From: Dermacentor variabilis
Lineage: Eukaryota; Arthropoda; Arachnida; Ixodida; Ixodidae
NCBI RefSeq assembly: GCF_050947875.1
Contig: NC_134571.1
Location: forward strand, 226,186,024-226,250,023
Direction of reading: 5' to 3'
Length of the DNA stretch: 64,000 nucleotides
In this document: positions 9,150-19,140 of the stretch, one piece after another
Layout of the letters: each line of letters opens with the position of its first letter
Numbering within the stretch: the first letter of the stretch is position 1
The notes under the pieces: model-generated
Told to the model about the DNA's origin: nothing
Seen by the model: the letters and a program-made list of their open reading frames with translations, nothing else
Databases searched by the model: none
Translations under genes and position numbers: made by a program

Positions 9150-9830
9150 GAAGGTTTCGCCTCCGTTACTGTCATTTCATGAACCTTCTCTCACCTGAGG
9201 GCATTCAGTTAGATTCTATAAAATAAATGCCTGCAGTGGACGAATTGTCTCTACTATCGAGTCGCGGAATAAAGGCACCAATAAACGAAAGAACAACAGG
9301 TTCTCTTAAGTCTAGACCAAGTCTTCCAAGAGGCATTTCCGATATAATAGTTCTTGCCGCATAAAAGGAGACATCAGGAACCAATCATTTGTCTTTTCCT
9401 CTGTACAAAAAGAGCAAACCGGAGAAGCTATCCAACGGGACCCGTGCAAAGGAAGTTTCAGGGAAGGAATGCCCGAGAGTTATTTTATGAGGGACACCTC
9501 AGGCATCCTTGGGTTGTAGAATTCGTAACGCCAGCAAAATTACCAGATGCTTATATTCTGAAGAAGCAGTGAATACTGGCTCTGATAACGCTTTCACGAT
9601 TCAACGCATCCGAAATCAGGCCGCCGCGATTTGTGCTTTCGCTGGCTTAACAAGAAGGACTTTGGCAGTGATTGTGCAATTTCCTTAAAGGACAAACCTA
9701 CATGACTGGGCATCCAAATAAAAACAATGCATTGCTGATGGGCAGGAACTAGCAAGTGAAAGAGCCTTAGCATGGGCGAATCACGAGACGCGCTAAGGGA
9801 AGAGCACACAGAGAGTGAGTAAGTGAGAAT
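9150..9830 (-). pseudogene. LINE RNase H and C-terminal zinc-knuckle remnant
   Basis: The minus strand shows CIVFIWMPSHVGLSFKE, matching the last RNase H block (WxPSHVGxxGNE), and LPKSFLLS. About 250 bp further on, SPVCSFCTEE followed by a broken histidine/cysteine segment and LLEDLV resembles the CCHC region that closes I-like LINE ORF2 proteins. Several stops and frame changes separate the pieces. It is oriented opposite to LINE-B and probably belongs to an independent insertion. Confidence 0.5.
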
Positions 9831-9896
9831 AGCGGCTCCTGTAGGGGTTTAGTCCAATTTACGTACAGCTAAAATTACTTCTGTAAACTAAAAGGT

Positions 9897-10086
9897 AGCC
9901 AACGGTACCTGTAAACGCAAAGGTAGAGCATCGCGCGCGTAATGCGAAGACGTGAGATCATTCACCACCTGCGGCAACTTGGCTTTTCAATTGACTTTCA
10001 TTTCCATTTATACATCATTTCTTTAATTCAATATGTAAGTACGAGCAATTTCCACTGAGTGTCTTTGTAGGCTTCGGTGCTCCTAT
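9897..10086 (+). mobile_element. tRNA-derived SINE (family with GCGGCAA linker)
   Basis: The decayed tRNA-like head includes AGGTAGAGCATCGC (A-box end) and CGTGAGATCATTCACCACCTGCGGCAA (degraded B box and acceptor end). It is followed by the tail CTTTCATTTCCATTTATACATC...AATATGTAAGTACGAGCAATTTCC. Head and tail match the better copies at 27376-27565 and 27322-27151. Confidence 0.6.
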
Positions 10087-10768
10087 CTAAATACATATAA
10101 AAGATGTATTTGTTTTTCTGGGCAACGACTGCAACAAATTTGGCGAGGTTTGTTGCATTTGAAAGAAAAATTAAGGTCTAGTGACTGTTGGTTTCAAATT
10201 TCTGACTGAGGTAGTCAATTCTGTACAAAAATTGACAAAAATTGAAACTGTTCCGAAAACGAAACTATCACGTTTATAACGCTATGACTCAGCAATGAAA
10301 ACTGGTACCGCAATTATGTGAATTGCATATCATAGTACATCTAAAGCGGGCAAAATTGATATGTTACACATGAAACGAAAAAAAAAATTATTCAAATGGA
10401 ATTATAGCTTTTACGCAACCCTTGTACACACGGTAACAAATTCAGGTAAGATATCAAATTTGTTTACTTTCAAAGATATAGTGGATGCCGTCCAGAGAAC
10501 CGCGATATCTGTTCTAGATGCAGCGTTATTAATTTCTAAAGTCCGTGCTCCTATTGCAAACTTATGAATTTTTGAAAATATCTTTAGGCCAAATTCACCC
10601 CATAAATCGAAATTCCGCTTCCAACAGTCACTAGAATTCACCTTTCTCTCTCAAATGCTACAAATTTCTTTAAAATTGGTGCAGGGCTAATCTCAGAATA
10701 AGTATGTTTGCAGTTTACATGTAATTGAATACGTAGCGACGCTGGTGGGCACGAGGTAAAGCTTCCTC
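10087..10768. other. No recognisable feature
   Basis: AT-rich unassigned sequence. Short ORFs on both strands (such as 10361-10567) have no recognisable motif. Confidence 0.5.
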
Positions 10769-11704
10769 TTAAAGGGCCGTTCATCAGATCTGGCCATCTT
10801 GAGCTGACAAGCGCACAGCATTAATTGCGTGATAACGATCGTGTCTGCAAACTATTACATCGCTACGCGCTGCGGAAGGATCTGAAATTTCAAACAGAAC
10901 GACATTTTTTTTTCCTCGCGGCCGCCGCACTCCTAACCGGAGGATGACGTACTCGTGTGCCTGCGCCTACGTTCTGGTGTCCGCAGTGCGACGTCGCTTG
11001 TGGTGACACCTGACTTGGAGAATTATTCAAGAAAACATCTGTTATCTGTGCGATCGGTTGCTTGAATTGACGAATTGAAGTTTAGATAAACAATAAAACA
11101 GACAAACGGAATGTCTGCGTTTTTTTTATTTCTCACAGAAACAAGAGACGTACCTCCGCTTCGCCTGCTTGTTCCCGCGGTCGTGCGGTCACGTGCTCAG
11201 GTGCCGAAACTACGCCATCTTCTACCGTGTTGCAGCGCTTGATTATGCTCTGCGATTCGCTTGTTGTGCCTTAGTCTTCGTGCAGCACTGAATTATGCTG
11301 CTACTCATGTTTCCTTGTGCACAGTGCGCAAAATCGTGCGCTGCTAGAGACGAGAAAACACGTCGCGCTCGACGCCGTCAGCGGAAGGGCGGAAGTGCCG
11401 AAAAAAAAGCGAGAAGATAAAAAAAGAATGAATGCAGGGCCTGTGACGCGAACCTCGAGGTCTGGTACGGCAGAACGCAGGGAAGAAATTTTGCACGCGG
11501 AGGCTAGACGAGGCGAGTGGAGAGATGCTTGGCAGTGGAGCCCGCCTGCTGAAATCTTGGGTTTGCGGCACTGAAATATTTCTATCTCGGCTGTTATTGA
11601 GCCGATCTGAAAATTTTTTACGGCAGAACGCTCACTAGAAGACAGGTTACAACTTCCAGCGTAAAAGCAAAATTTGCTACGGGGAATAGTGAGGGGCCCT
11701 TTAA
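10769..11704. mobile_element. MITE-like element with TTAA duplication
   Basis: A 928-bp body (10773-11700) starts AGGGCC and ends GGCCCT, flanked on both sides by TTAA (10769-10772 and 11701-11704). With the flanks the inverted ends agree for ten bases (TTAAAGGGCC), with a further TCA match. There is no transposase frame; the open frames near 11301-11789 are overlapping, compositional ORFs. TTAA duplications are typical of piggyBac-type transposases, so a non-autonomous piggyBac-like element is the best guess. Its length is large for a MITE. Confidence 0.6.
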
Positions 11705-12500
11705 GGCCCCGAGCGATGATGACGTGTACGTACGGACGACAAAGATGCACACTAGAATGTACTAGAACACCGTTGAGTGGGACGAGCATCTGGGGTGGCG
11801 CAGGCTTTCCAGTGAGGCGCGCAACGACGACAAATGCTGTGGCGGAGCTGCGATCGAAGCGGATCGGGCCGCGTCAAAGTGGCGCCATTGGGGACTGCTG
11901 GCGGTAGTTCTCGTCATTCGTACTACTTAGCGCGCTGGTATAACCGTTGAGGACCCTCAAACGGTGTTTACAATTGAATATGACATGCATTTATGCCTGG
12001 GGACGCCTTTTTTTCTCTTCTTTCGTTCATTTTATTTTCGAATGCCGCTCGGTCATTGCGCGTGCACTGCGGCCGCAGTGTCGGCGTCCATTCTGCTACG
12101 TTCTTGCGCGGCTTCCTTTAGAGATGTTTTTCTTGTCCTTCAAGCAGCATGTATCGCTCGTGTGTATTTTTACACATATAGTTTTCCATCACTTGGTCTT
12201 GCGAAATGCAGACGGAAAAATCATATGAAAACGTCCTGCTTGCTGCTTCAAACGAATGAAACATATCTGCCCCATCCGGCGCCGTGTACTCAGATTTACG
12301 GAAAGTATTCTTATAAAAGAAGAAAAAGAAAACTGCAGTGCAGAATTCCGTTCATGTTTCCGTCTTCCTAGATTATTTTATTGGGGTCAGACCTCTGGCA
12401 CCGAAAAGCGCTTTAGGTGGCCATTACATATGCCAATCGTTGGCCGTAAGCCGTGTAAATTTCTTTGTCTAGTCGCTCCTTCGCAAAAAAATAAAGAAGA
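11705..12500. other. No recognisable feature
   Basis: GC-rich to 11940, then mixed sequence with overlapping short ORFs. No domain, splice structure or repeat that I recognise. Confidence 0.45.
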
Positions 12501-12727
12501 GCGGCGTGGTAGCCTAATTAGTGGCTTCATAATGTATATTGCGTTGCGCTGCTAAACTCGATATCACGGGATCAAACCAAGTCGCGGAATTCGGTGGGAA
12601 CGAAATGGAAAAAACTCGTGTAGTTCTATTTAGGTGCACGTTAAAGAACCCTGGGTGGTGAGAACTGAACAGGATGCCTCATAACCATATCGCCAGACGT
12701 AAAACGCCAGAATTTCTTTAATAAAAC
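12501..12727 (+). mobile_element. Ruka-like tRNA-derived SINE, diverged full length
   Basis: The degraded tRNA-like head (GCGGCGTGGTAGCC..., ATCACGGGATCAAACC B box) runs into the diagnostic body TTTAGGTGCACGTTAAAGAACC, GATGCCTCATAACCATATCG and an AT-rich end. The same body occurs in reverse at 18633-18860. It resembles the ixodid SINE described as Ruka; the family name is from memory and not checked. Confidence 0.7.
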
Positions 12728-13439
12728 AAAAGAAAAGGAGGTAGCCGCGTTCTTCGTCTTATTTCTAGGGGGTGTGAAAGAAAGAAATTAATTTCGAGCC
12801 TGATTTTCGACAAAAACGTAATAAGCTGATGTCATATTTGATGCCTAAACGGAATTCCCAACTGTACGTTCGTTCTAGTAAGCGCAGCTTCTCTATTACT
12901 TGAACGGCTGCCTTCAGTTATCCGCTGCACACAATAATCAAGCAATGCAAGGAGAGGCACGGCTCACATACACGTAGAGATATGTGTACATCTGCTATGT
13001 TCGTTAAATAATATATTTGCAATAGCACATTGTGCACACCGATTTAATGGGTTGTAAACGTGATAAGACTGTCCACAAATATGCTTTCCTTGTCTGAATC
13101 AAGCGTGCAGATTTACAGACTGCCCTAAAACGGGGCTTTTATATTGAATGACAGCTAGGAACGTGTTTGGCAGAACCGATTGGCACCCGTAGAGCGCCTC
13201 TATAATTTTGTTCCCATCACGCGCATACATGAAGCTGGCGGCCTACAGGAAAAGCTGTCGTAATGGCTGCTTGGCAAAGCCCCTAACTGACAATTTCACG
13301 TAGCACTCAGCAAGTCACACAACATTTAACATGGAAATCCACAGGATGGAAATGTCTGCGTACAAAAAGAAAAAGAATGCATCAATCTTTAGGGCCTCGC
13401 CTTACAATGTCCGGAAGTCAAACACCATATATTCTAATG
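12728..13439. other. No recognisable feature
   Basis: Unassigned AT-rich sequence with no ORF above 60 codons that carries a motif. Confidence 0.5.
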
Positions 13440-13567
13440 TCAAGACATAATACATCTAACAAACTTTTAAATTCACAATCATCTAACAGAAGTTACTGAA
13501 TATGTTCAAATTTCAAGCCAAAGTACATTTAACAAAGTTTAAATGCGCAATCACTTGTTTCTTTTAT

Positions 13568-13672
13568 GGGGATCTACGTGCCAAAACCACGATTTGATTA
13601 TGAGGCACGCCGTAGTGGGGGACTCCAGAATAATTTGGACCACCAGGGGTTATTTAGCGCGCAGCTAACTCT
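13568..13672 (-). mobile_element. Partial Ruka-like SINE (3' body)
   Basis: GATCTACGTGCCAAAACCACGAT, GAGGCACGCCGTAGTGGGGGACTCC and AATAATTTGGACCACCAGGGG are the reversed body of the SINE; the tRNA head is absent. Confidence 0.75.
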
Positions 13673-13877
13673 AACAAATTCACAACCAACAAACAGAAGT
13701 TACTGCATTAACAAAGAGGAATCCACACAAAGGCTTGGCTCAAAAGAGAGAGCATGATTCCACAAATGGATTAGCCCCGGAAACATGTACAAGAACGCTG
13801 TAATGAAATGAAAGCAAACGAAGATTAGCGAAATGATTTCATGTGCTTTTCAATAGTTAAAGTAAAAAATAAATTAA

Positions 13878-13982
13878 CGGGTTTACGTGCCAAAGCCACG
13901 ATCTGATTATAAGGCATGCCGTAGTGGGCGACTCCGGAATAATTTTGACACCACCGGGGTTCTTTAAGGTACACCTGACTCT
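13878..13982 (-). mobile_element. Partial Ruka-like SINE (duplicate)
   Basis: This is the same reversed SINE body as at 13568-13672, in the second copy of the local duplication. It ends at the same internal point. Confidence 0.75.
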
Positions 13983-14182
13983 AAGAAATTCACAACCAAA
14001 AAATGAAATTATTGCATTAACGAAGACAAATCCACACAGAGGCTTGACTCAAAAGACAGCATGATTCCGACAATGAATAACGGCCGGAAATATGTACAAA
14101 AGCACTGTAATGAAATTAAAACAAATGAATATTACAGAGACAATTTTGCGTGTTTTATTTTTCAGGCAATAAAATAACAAAG

Positions 14183-14191
14183 AAAATAAAT

Positions 14192-14226
<35 letters not shown>

Positions 14227-14230
14227 TTTT
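14183..14230 (-). repeat. (TAAA)n 3' tail of the LINE
   Basis: About eleven tandem ATTT units on the plus strand. They directly follow the 3' UTR on the minus strand, so this is the element's own tail and not an independent microsatellite. Confidence 0.85.
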
Positions 14231-14618
14231 CAATACTGCTGCTCTCCTTCGAGAGCGTGGCAGTTGGGCAGTACAATAATTCAGCTGTGCAATGCAAGGA
14301 AATCAAAGTATAGATTATAGAAAAAGTAAGAAAACGACAAAAGCAGTGCAAGTTATACATAGTACTATACAAGTACACTATGTTAAGATTAAACGGAATA
14401 GTAAATAATAAAAAGATGTAAAAGAGCAAGATGCTTTATAACAATAGCACAGATATTACTAAGGGCAAGTAATAAAACAGAAATAACTAAAATAAGCTAC
14501 GAGGGTTAGGGAAACATTATGGCAAGCGAATAAGCTATCGAAAATTAGAGTGTTTATTAAAATTTCCTAACGAATAAAGCAATCTGTGCCGGTGTCCCTG
14601 CATGCATAATAGGTACTG

Positions 14619-16565
14619 TTATTCACACACAGTTTTTTCTATTTGTGAGATAAATTCGGATAATGATTCAATGTTGGTGATAATAGGATCAAGTTGGTTC
14701 CATTCTGCTATCGCGAGCGGGAAAAAAGAATACTTAAATGTGTCATTTTTGCATGTGTATTCTGTCAATGTGTGCACATGGTTGTTACGTGTAGGTCGAG
14801 CCTCGGAGAATGAAATGTATCGGGAGGTATCTATTCTGTAGTTATATTTTAGTAGTTGAAACAAGAATTTTAAGCGAGCGTGTTTCGCTCTTGTGGATAG
14901 CGTTCGCAAACCGGACTGGGTTAAAAGATGTGTTGGCGAGTCTGTACGTCTATATTTGTTATGGATGAACCTCACAGCTTTCCTTTGTATTGATTCCAGC
15001 TTACTTATGTTAGTCTGTGTATGCGGAAACCAGACTGTGTTAGCGCATTCGAGAACAGGCCTTACAAATGATGTGTAGGCTAGCAACTTTGTTGACTTGG
15101 TTGCGAGCGCCAGGCTTCTCTTTAAGAAAAATAGTTTACGCAGCGCCTTTGAGATTGTATTACTGATATGTTTGTCCCATTTGAGCTCCGAGGTTAATGT
15201 AACGCCTAAATATTTGTGGTCTTCAACTTTGTTAAGTGGAGTGCAGTTAATTGTGTAAACAAAAATTGATGATACCGTTTTCCTGGTTACAGACATGATC
15301 GCGGACTTTTGTATGTTTATTTGCATCTGCCATTTGGAGCACCAACCAGCTATGTCAGCTAGAGAAACATTTAATTTAATGTGATCATTGTAATTGTTAA
15401 TTTCTCTGTATATGACGCAGTCGTCTGCGAATAGTTTTATATTGCAATTGATGTTAGCTGTGATATCGTTAATATAGAGTAAGAAAAGCAATGCTCCAAG
15501 CACAGACCGTTGGGGGACTCCGGATGTTACTGCGACTGTGTTAGAAAGCGTTTTTTCGTAAACCACAAATTGCGAGCGGTTACTTAAGAAACCTTTTATC
15601 CAAGCAGAAAGTTCTCCTATACCAAAAACCTTTTCAACTTTATCTATTAATTTGCTGTGACATACGCAGTCGAAAGCCTTGGACAAATCGAGTAGAATCA
15701 AGTCAGTTTGACCGCGGTTATTAACTGTAACAGCAAGATCGTGGACTAGTTCCGTTAGTTGGGTTACTGTCGATAGACCACTGCGAATACCGTGTTGCTT
15801 GGGTGAGAAAAAATTAATGCGCTCTAGGAATACGGTCATGTGCTTCAAGATTATGTGTTCTAGAAGTTTACATGACGTGCTAGTTAATGAAAGGGGTCTG
15901 AAATTTGAAGGTAATATTGTGTCACCTCCCTTGTGGATCGGGATTACCTTTGCAATTTTCCAATCATGAGGTAGATGTGAAGTTTTAAGTGATTTCCGGA
16001 AGACTAGGCCAAGATATTTACTGCACCACTCTGCATATCTTTTGAGGAAAGTATTAGGTACGTCGTCGGGGCCACTACCTTTCTTGGGGTCAAGTTTAAG
16101 CAGTAGATTGAAAATACCGGCAACCGTAATGTCTAGTTTAATGATTTTCGCGTGATGTTGCGTTGCAAATGGGGGAATAATGTTATCATCTATTGTAAAC
16201 ACTGACTGAAAAAAATGGTTATATGCATTAGCCTTAGCAGTTTTTTCTTCGGGAAGAGAATGTGATGTAGCATTTTTATTAGTACTAAAGTAATTCCAGA
16301 ACCTCTGAGGGTTATTAACAAGAAAATTAGGTAGTGTTACATCAAAGTAGTGCTGTTTAGCACGTTTAGCTTTAAGCTTGAATTCCGCGATGGCATCCGG
16401 TAATTTCTGAATTCTGGATTCTCCATCACCTTTTGTTTTTATTGCCCAACGTAACCTTTTCAAAGGTCGCTTTGCTTGAATAACTTCTCGTGTGATCCAT
16501 GGATTATTTTTTTGGAGGACGCTTTGTTTTCGTAGGTACGTAGTTAGTGATGCAGTAAAGTACAA
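14619..16565 (-). CDS. CR1/L2-like LINE ORF2, reverse transcriptase part
   Basis: This is a 648-codon uninterrupted frame. NNPWITREVI is the linker after the endonuclease. The RT follows with PDDVPNTFLKRY, NFRPLSLTSTSCKLLE, motif A LILLDLSKAFDCV, GVPQRSVLGALLFLLYIND and catalytic FADD at residues 379-382, then HKYLGVTLTSELKW and ECANTVWFPH of the thumb, and a long C-terminal region. Motif B has PQRSVLGA in place of the usual PQGSVLGP, two substitutions that may weaken it. The first Met is not the real start: the frame joins the endonuclease frame through a shift at a run of A residues at 16504-16515. It performs target-primed reverse transcription. Confidence 0.85.
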   Translation of the reverse strand: MYFTASLTTYLRKQSVLQKNNPWITREVIQAKRPLKRLRWAIKTKGDGESRIQKLPDAIAEFKLKAKRAKQHYFDVTLPNFLVNNPQRFWNYFSTNKNATSHSLPEEKTAKANAYNHFFQSVFTIDDNIIPPFATQHHAKIIKLDITVAGIFNLLLKLDPKKGSGPDDVPNTFLKRYAEWCSKYLGLVFRKSLKTSHLPHDWKIAKVIPIHKGGDTILPSNFRPLSLTSTSCKLLEHIILKHMTVFLERINFFSPKQHGIRSGLSTVTQLTELVHDLAVTVNNRGQTDLILLDLSKAFDCVCHSKLIDKVEKVFGIGELSAWIKGFLSNRSQFVVYEKTLSNTVAVTSGVPQRSVLGALLFLLYINDITANINCNIKLFADDCVIYREINNYNDHIKLNVSLADIAGWCSKWQMQINIQKSAIMSVTRKTVSSIFVYTINCTPLNKVEDHKYLGVTLTSELKWDKHISNTISKALRKLFFLKRSLALATKSTKLLAYTSFVRPVLECANTVWFPHTQTNISKLESIQRKAVRFIHNKYRRTDSPTHLLTQSGLRTLSTRAKHARLKFLFQLLKYNYRIDTSRYISFSEARPTRNNHVHTLTEYTCKNDTFKYSFFPLAIAEWNQLDPIITNIESLSEFISQIEKTVCE

Positions 16566-17375
16566 CCGATTTGAAGTGAAACCAAAGGGAATTTACATCT
16601 ACTGAAGCATCGGAGCCAATTTCTGAAAAATGCTGGAATTCATGAGCGAGGTGCATTAGTATGCTGTTATCGTGAGCGTTTTCGAAGTCTGTTACTACAG
16701 ATACAGAAGAATGAGTGGCTATGCTGCCACCAAGAGGCACGATGCACACTGGTACGTTGTTGTCTGATATACCATGAATTACATCAGTTTTTATGCGATT
16801 TATGTCGAAGTGGTTACTAAAAAAGATTAGATCTAGTATGTTCCGAGTATTTCCCTGAGAGCGGGTGGGGCATGAAACGATCTGATGAAGATTGAAGGTT
16901 AGCATGAGGTCAAACAATGCATCCGAAGCTGATGATGAGTAGCACATACTATTGCAGTTAATGTCTGGCAGATTAAAGTCACCCAAGAGGACAACGCGGG
17001 AACCAAACAAGTGGCGTTCTATGTAATCATGAATGACACTGATAGAGGCATCATCAGAGTTTGGGCTCCCATAAGCACAACCTATGAATATGCTTGTGCC
17101 GTCACAAAGTAGTTTACAAAAAATGGCCTCTGCGCCTTGTACCTCTGGGAGGGCTATAATGGAAAGGCCCTTTTTTATCAATAACGCCACTCCTCCACCA
17201 CGTGTGGGGCGGTCCTTCCGGGCCACAGAATAGTTGGGCGGTGCGAACTCGTGATCAAAAATATCAGTGTGAGCCGTGTTTCTGTTATGGCTGCTATGTC
17301 AGGTTCATGATCAATTATCAGATTTTCAAGTGATTCAGTCTTGTTGATGACGCTTCTTGCGTTCACCGTGAGGAG
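16504..17375 (-). pseudogene. CR1/L2-like LINE ORF2, APE endonuclease part
   Basis: The N-terminus (17375-17178) reads LLTVNARSVINKTESLENL and DIAAITETRL (catalytic Glu). Near 17260 the frame shifts to IFDHEFAPPNYSVARKDRP and RGGGVALLIKKGLS. It then has VVLLGDFNLPDINC (metal site), NILDLIFFSN and GISDNNVPV; the last motif is normally SDH, so the catalytic His appears to be Asn. The frame runs to the poly-A stretch where RT takes over in another frame. No ATG precedes the domain: the ORF2 frame is open across the ORF1 stop codon, which would suit reinitiation. Confidence 0.8.
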
Positions 17376-17377
17376 TG

Positions 17378-18145
17378 TTAGTTCGCTAATTTTGCAGTGC
17401 GACGAGTAGTAGCTCCCTTTTTTGTTTGGTCGCTGGACGCAGTCACCGCCTTTGCTGTACCTGCAGTAGCTACTTCTACGCGTTTTTCATTAAGTGGTAC
17501 CTTGTCCTTTTTCTTATCGCTCCAAACATATCCTCGTTTATTTATATATAACTTATCAAACACAAGGGAAACTTTCTCATTTCTTTGTCGGTTTGTTTTC
17601 GCACTGTTCCAAAGTTTCCTTCGAATATCGCGTACGCGTTTCGAAAAGTCTTCTCCAATGAATAGGCCTGTATCTTTAAGTTTGTATCCCCGTTTTATTA
17701 TTGAAGATTTGTCTCTTGAGTCAAGTAGCTTAAGAATTACAGGCCTAACCTTGTTCGGCGCTCCTCTACCAATTCGGTGTATACGTTCGATTGCTACTGG
17801 TTTTAATTCTAGAGTATCTACAATTATGTTTTTGTTCACCGCACTTTCAAGTACCAAGGGTGTCTCTCCCTCTTCCTCCGGTAAGCCATATATTAACAGG
17901 TTATTTCGCCTGCTACGATTCTCTAGATCGTCGATTTTTTCTTGCATGTCTTTGATAAGAATATTCATGTTTGATATTTGTTCTTGACAAGAGTCGACCT
18001 TTTCTTCTAGTTTTGTTAGTAGGTCTAATTTCTTGTCCATTTTAGCCAGGCGACTTTCCTTAATCTCTTTTATATCCGCAGCTATTTCCTTTAATTGTTG
18101 GCTGATTTCAGGGCCTGGATTCGTCTCAATGTCTCCGCCAAGAGT
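17378..18145 (-). CDS. LINE ORF1: coiled coil and RRM-like RNA-binding protein
   Basis: The frame is open for 255 codons from just after a TGA at 18148-18146; the first ATG (18040) would remove the first 35. After the 2A-like motif there is a heptad-rich coiled coil (KLDLLTKLEEKVDSC..., IKDMQEKIDDLENRSR). RRNNLLIYGLPEEEGE, ERIHRIGR and IGEDFSKRVRDIRRKLW follow; these are blocks of the L1-type ORF1 RRM/C-terminal domain (Transposase_22-like). The C-terminus is basic. Such proteins trimerise and coat LINE RNA. The true start is probably an in-frame ATG at 18184, but TGA codons at 18169-18167 and 18148-18146 now block it. Confidence 0.75.
   Translation of the reverse strand, partial: TLGGDIETNPGPEISQQLKEIAADIKEIKESRLAKMDKKLDLLTKLEEKVDSCQEQISNMNILIKDMQEKIDDLENRSRRNNLLIYGLPEEEGETPLVLESAVNKNIIVDTLELKPVAIERIHRIGRGAPNKVRPVILKLLDSRDKSSIIKRGYKLKDTGLFIGEDFSKRVRDIRRKLWNSAKTNRQRNEKVSLVFDKLYINKRGYVWSDKKKDKVPLNEKRVEVATAGTAKAVTASSDQTKKGATTRRTAKLAN
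18110..18133 (-). other. 2A-like ribosome-skipping motif DIETNPGP in LINE ORF1
   Basis: In frame with ORF1 the minus strand encodes G-G-D-I-E-T-N-P-G-P, a full match to the D(V/I)ExNPG|P signature at which ribosomes skip a peptide bond. It lies 24 codons after an upstream in-frame ATG (18184), with a Cys-rich leader and two TGA codons between. 2A-like sequences at the ORF1 N-terminus are established for some CR1/L2/Crack/Rex1-type LINEs, so position and context fit. Activity here is inferred. Confidence 0.75.
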
Positions 18146-18260
18146 TCATGTACATTCATCGCATGCTCAATCACAACAGCACATAGCCGTGGGCACGGCA
18201 GCACAAGCAAAAAGGGGTCATTTCAGCGGATACACTTTCCATATCGCCTCCTCACCTGTA

Positions 18261-18622
18261 GGATGAAGATAAGCGGATTGTTAGCTGACCGCATTCTGTG
18301 AGTGCCGCCGTGGCTCGGCCTTGCTTGAGGTGGTCTTTTATAGCTGGGTTGAGTGGTGGCGCTGGGCACAGGTCGTGCGCACAGCCCATGCTCCCAGCGT
18401 CCGCGCAGGTGGATGACGAGTGATGCAGCACGGGGTCCCATGACTTCAGCGGCACGGAAACTCGTTGTAGGTTGATAGCGGCGGCATTCACGACGCATGT
18501 TGTTCCGGCTTGTCCTGGTGGCTCGAAACTCGGACCGGCATGCAGCAGCAGTCCGGGCACGAGCTGTCGGATGAAGATAAGCGGATTGTTAGCTGACCAC
18601 ATTCTGTGAGTGCCGCCGTGCC
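18261..18622 (-). repeat. LINE 5' UTR with 308-bp monomer and a partial second copy
   Basis: GATGAAGATAAGCGGATTGT and about 30 following bases (to GTGCCGCCGTG) occur at 18262-18312 and again at 18570-18620, 308 bp apart. On the minus strand the element thus begins with a partial monomer followed by one full one. 5' UTR monomers of this kind carry promoters in other LINEs. Confidence 0.65.
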
Positions 18623-18632
18623 CAAATTAATT

Positions 18633-18860
18633 ATATCGTCGGATCTACGTGCCAAAACAACGATCTGATTACAAGGCACGCTGTAGTAGGGGACACGGGA
18701 ATAATTTTGACCACAGGTTTGTTTAACGTGCACCTAAATTTAACTGCACAGGTGTTCTTGCACTTCGCCCCCATCGAAACTTGCCGCCAGGACCGGGATT
18801 TGATCGCGCAACCTCTTGCTTAACAGCGCCACACGAAAGCTACTAAGCAACCACGGCGGG
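18633..18860 (-). mobile_element. Ruka-like tRNA-derived SINE, near full length
   Basis: On the minus strand: CCGCCGTGGTTGCTTAGTAGC (A-box region), GTTGCGCGATCAAATCCCGG (B box), CAAGTTTCGATGGGGGCGAAGTG, then TTTAGGTGCACGTTAAAC and the TGCCTTGTAATCAGATCG body. It abuts the 5' end of the LINE within about 15 bp. Confidence 0.8.
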
Positions 18861-19140
18861 TTTACTGAAGTGTTCACGAAGTTTCTTGCAAGTAATGTTC
18901 TGAGGTTCAATGTTTTTCTTATCCAATCTATTTAACAATGGCTGTTGCCGGTTCTTTAACATTTGTAAACCATATGTTGTTCTACATCTGTCAACTTCTA
19001 GTCTCTGAAATCTTTGCTATATGGGGTGAGTGTATCTTTTTAGTTTTACAAACTTGCGTTAGAAACAAATATTATTGTTTATCTATTGTTTATGTCTTTT
19101 GCACAGCCGATAACAATAAATCTTTGTAACAGGTAATACA

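Larger units (their letters stand above)
13440..14160. repeat. Diverged tandem duplication of about 310 bp
   Basis: 13568-13855 and 13878-14160 share, in the same order, a partial minus-strand SINE end, AAATTCACAACCAA, ACTGCATTAAC-type text, AATCCACACA-AGGCTTG-CTCAAAAGA, CATGATTCC and a TGTAATGAAAT block. A shorter third piece (AAATTCACAATCATCTAACAG) lies at about 13470. The unit therefore duplicated after the SINE had inserted. Confidence 0.75.
14185..18622 (-). mobile_element. Near full-length CR1/L2-like LINE
   Basis: About 4.4 kb on the minus strand: a 5' UTR with a repeated monomer (18622-18261), ORF1 with a 2A-like motif, ORF2 with APE endonuclease and RT, a 390-bp 3' UTR ending ...CAGCAGTATTGAAAATAAATAAAT, and a TAAA-type microsatellite tail. 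Microsatellite 3' tails instead of poly(A) and this domain order are usual for CR1/L2-type LINEs. Damage is limited to two frameshifts in ORF2 and two TGA codons at the start of ORF1. It is one of the least decayed elements in the window. Confidence 0.85.
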
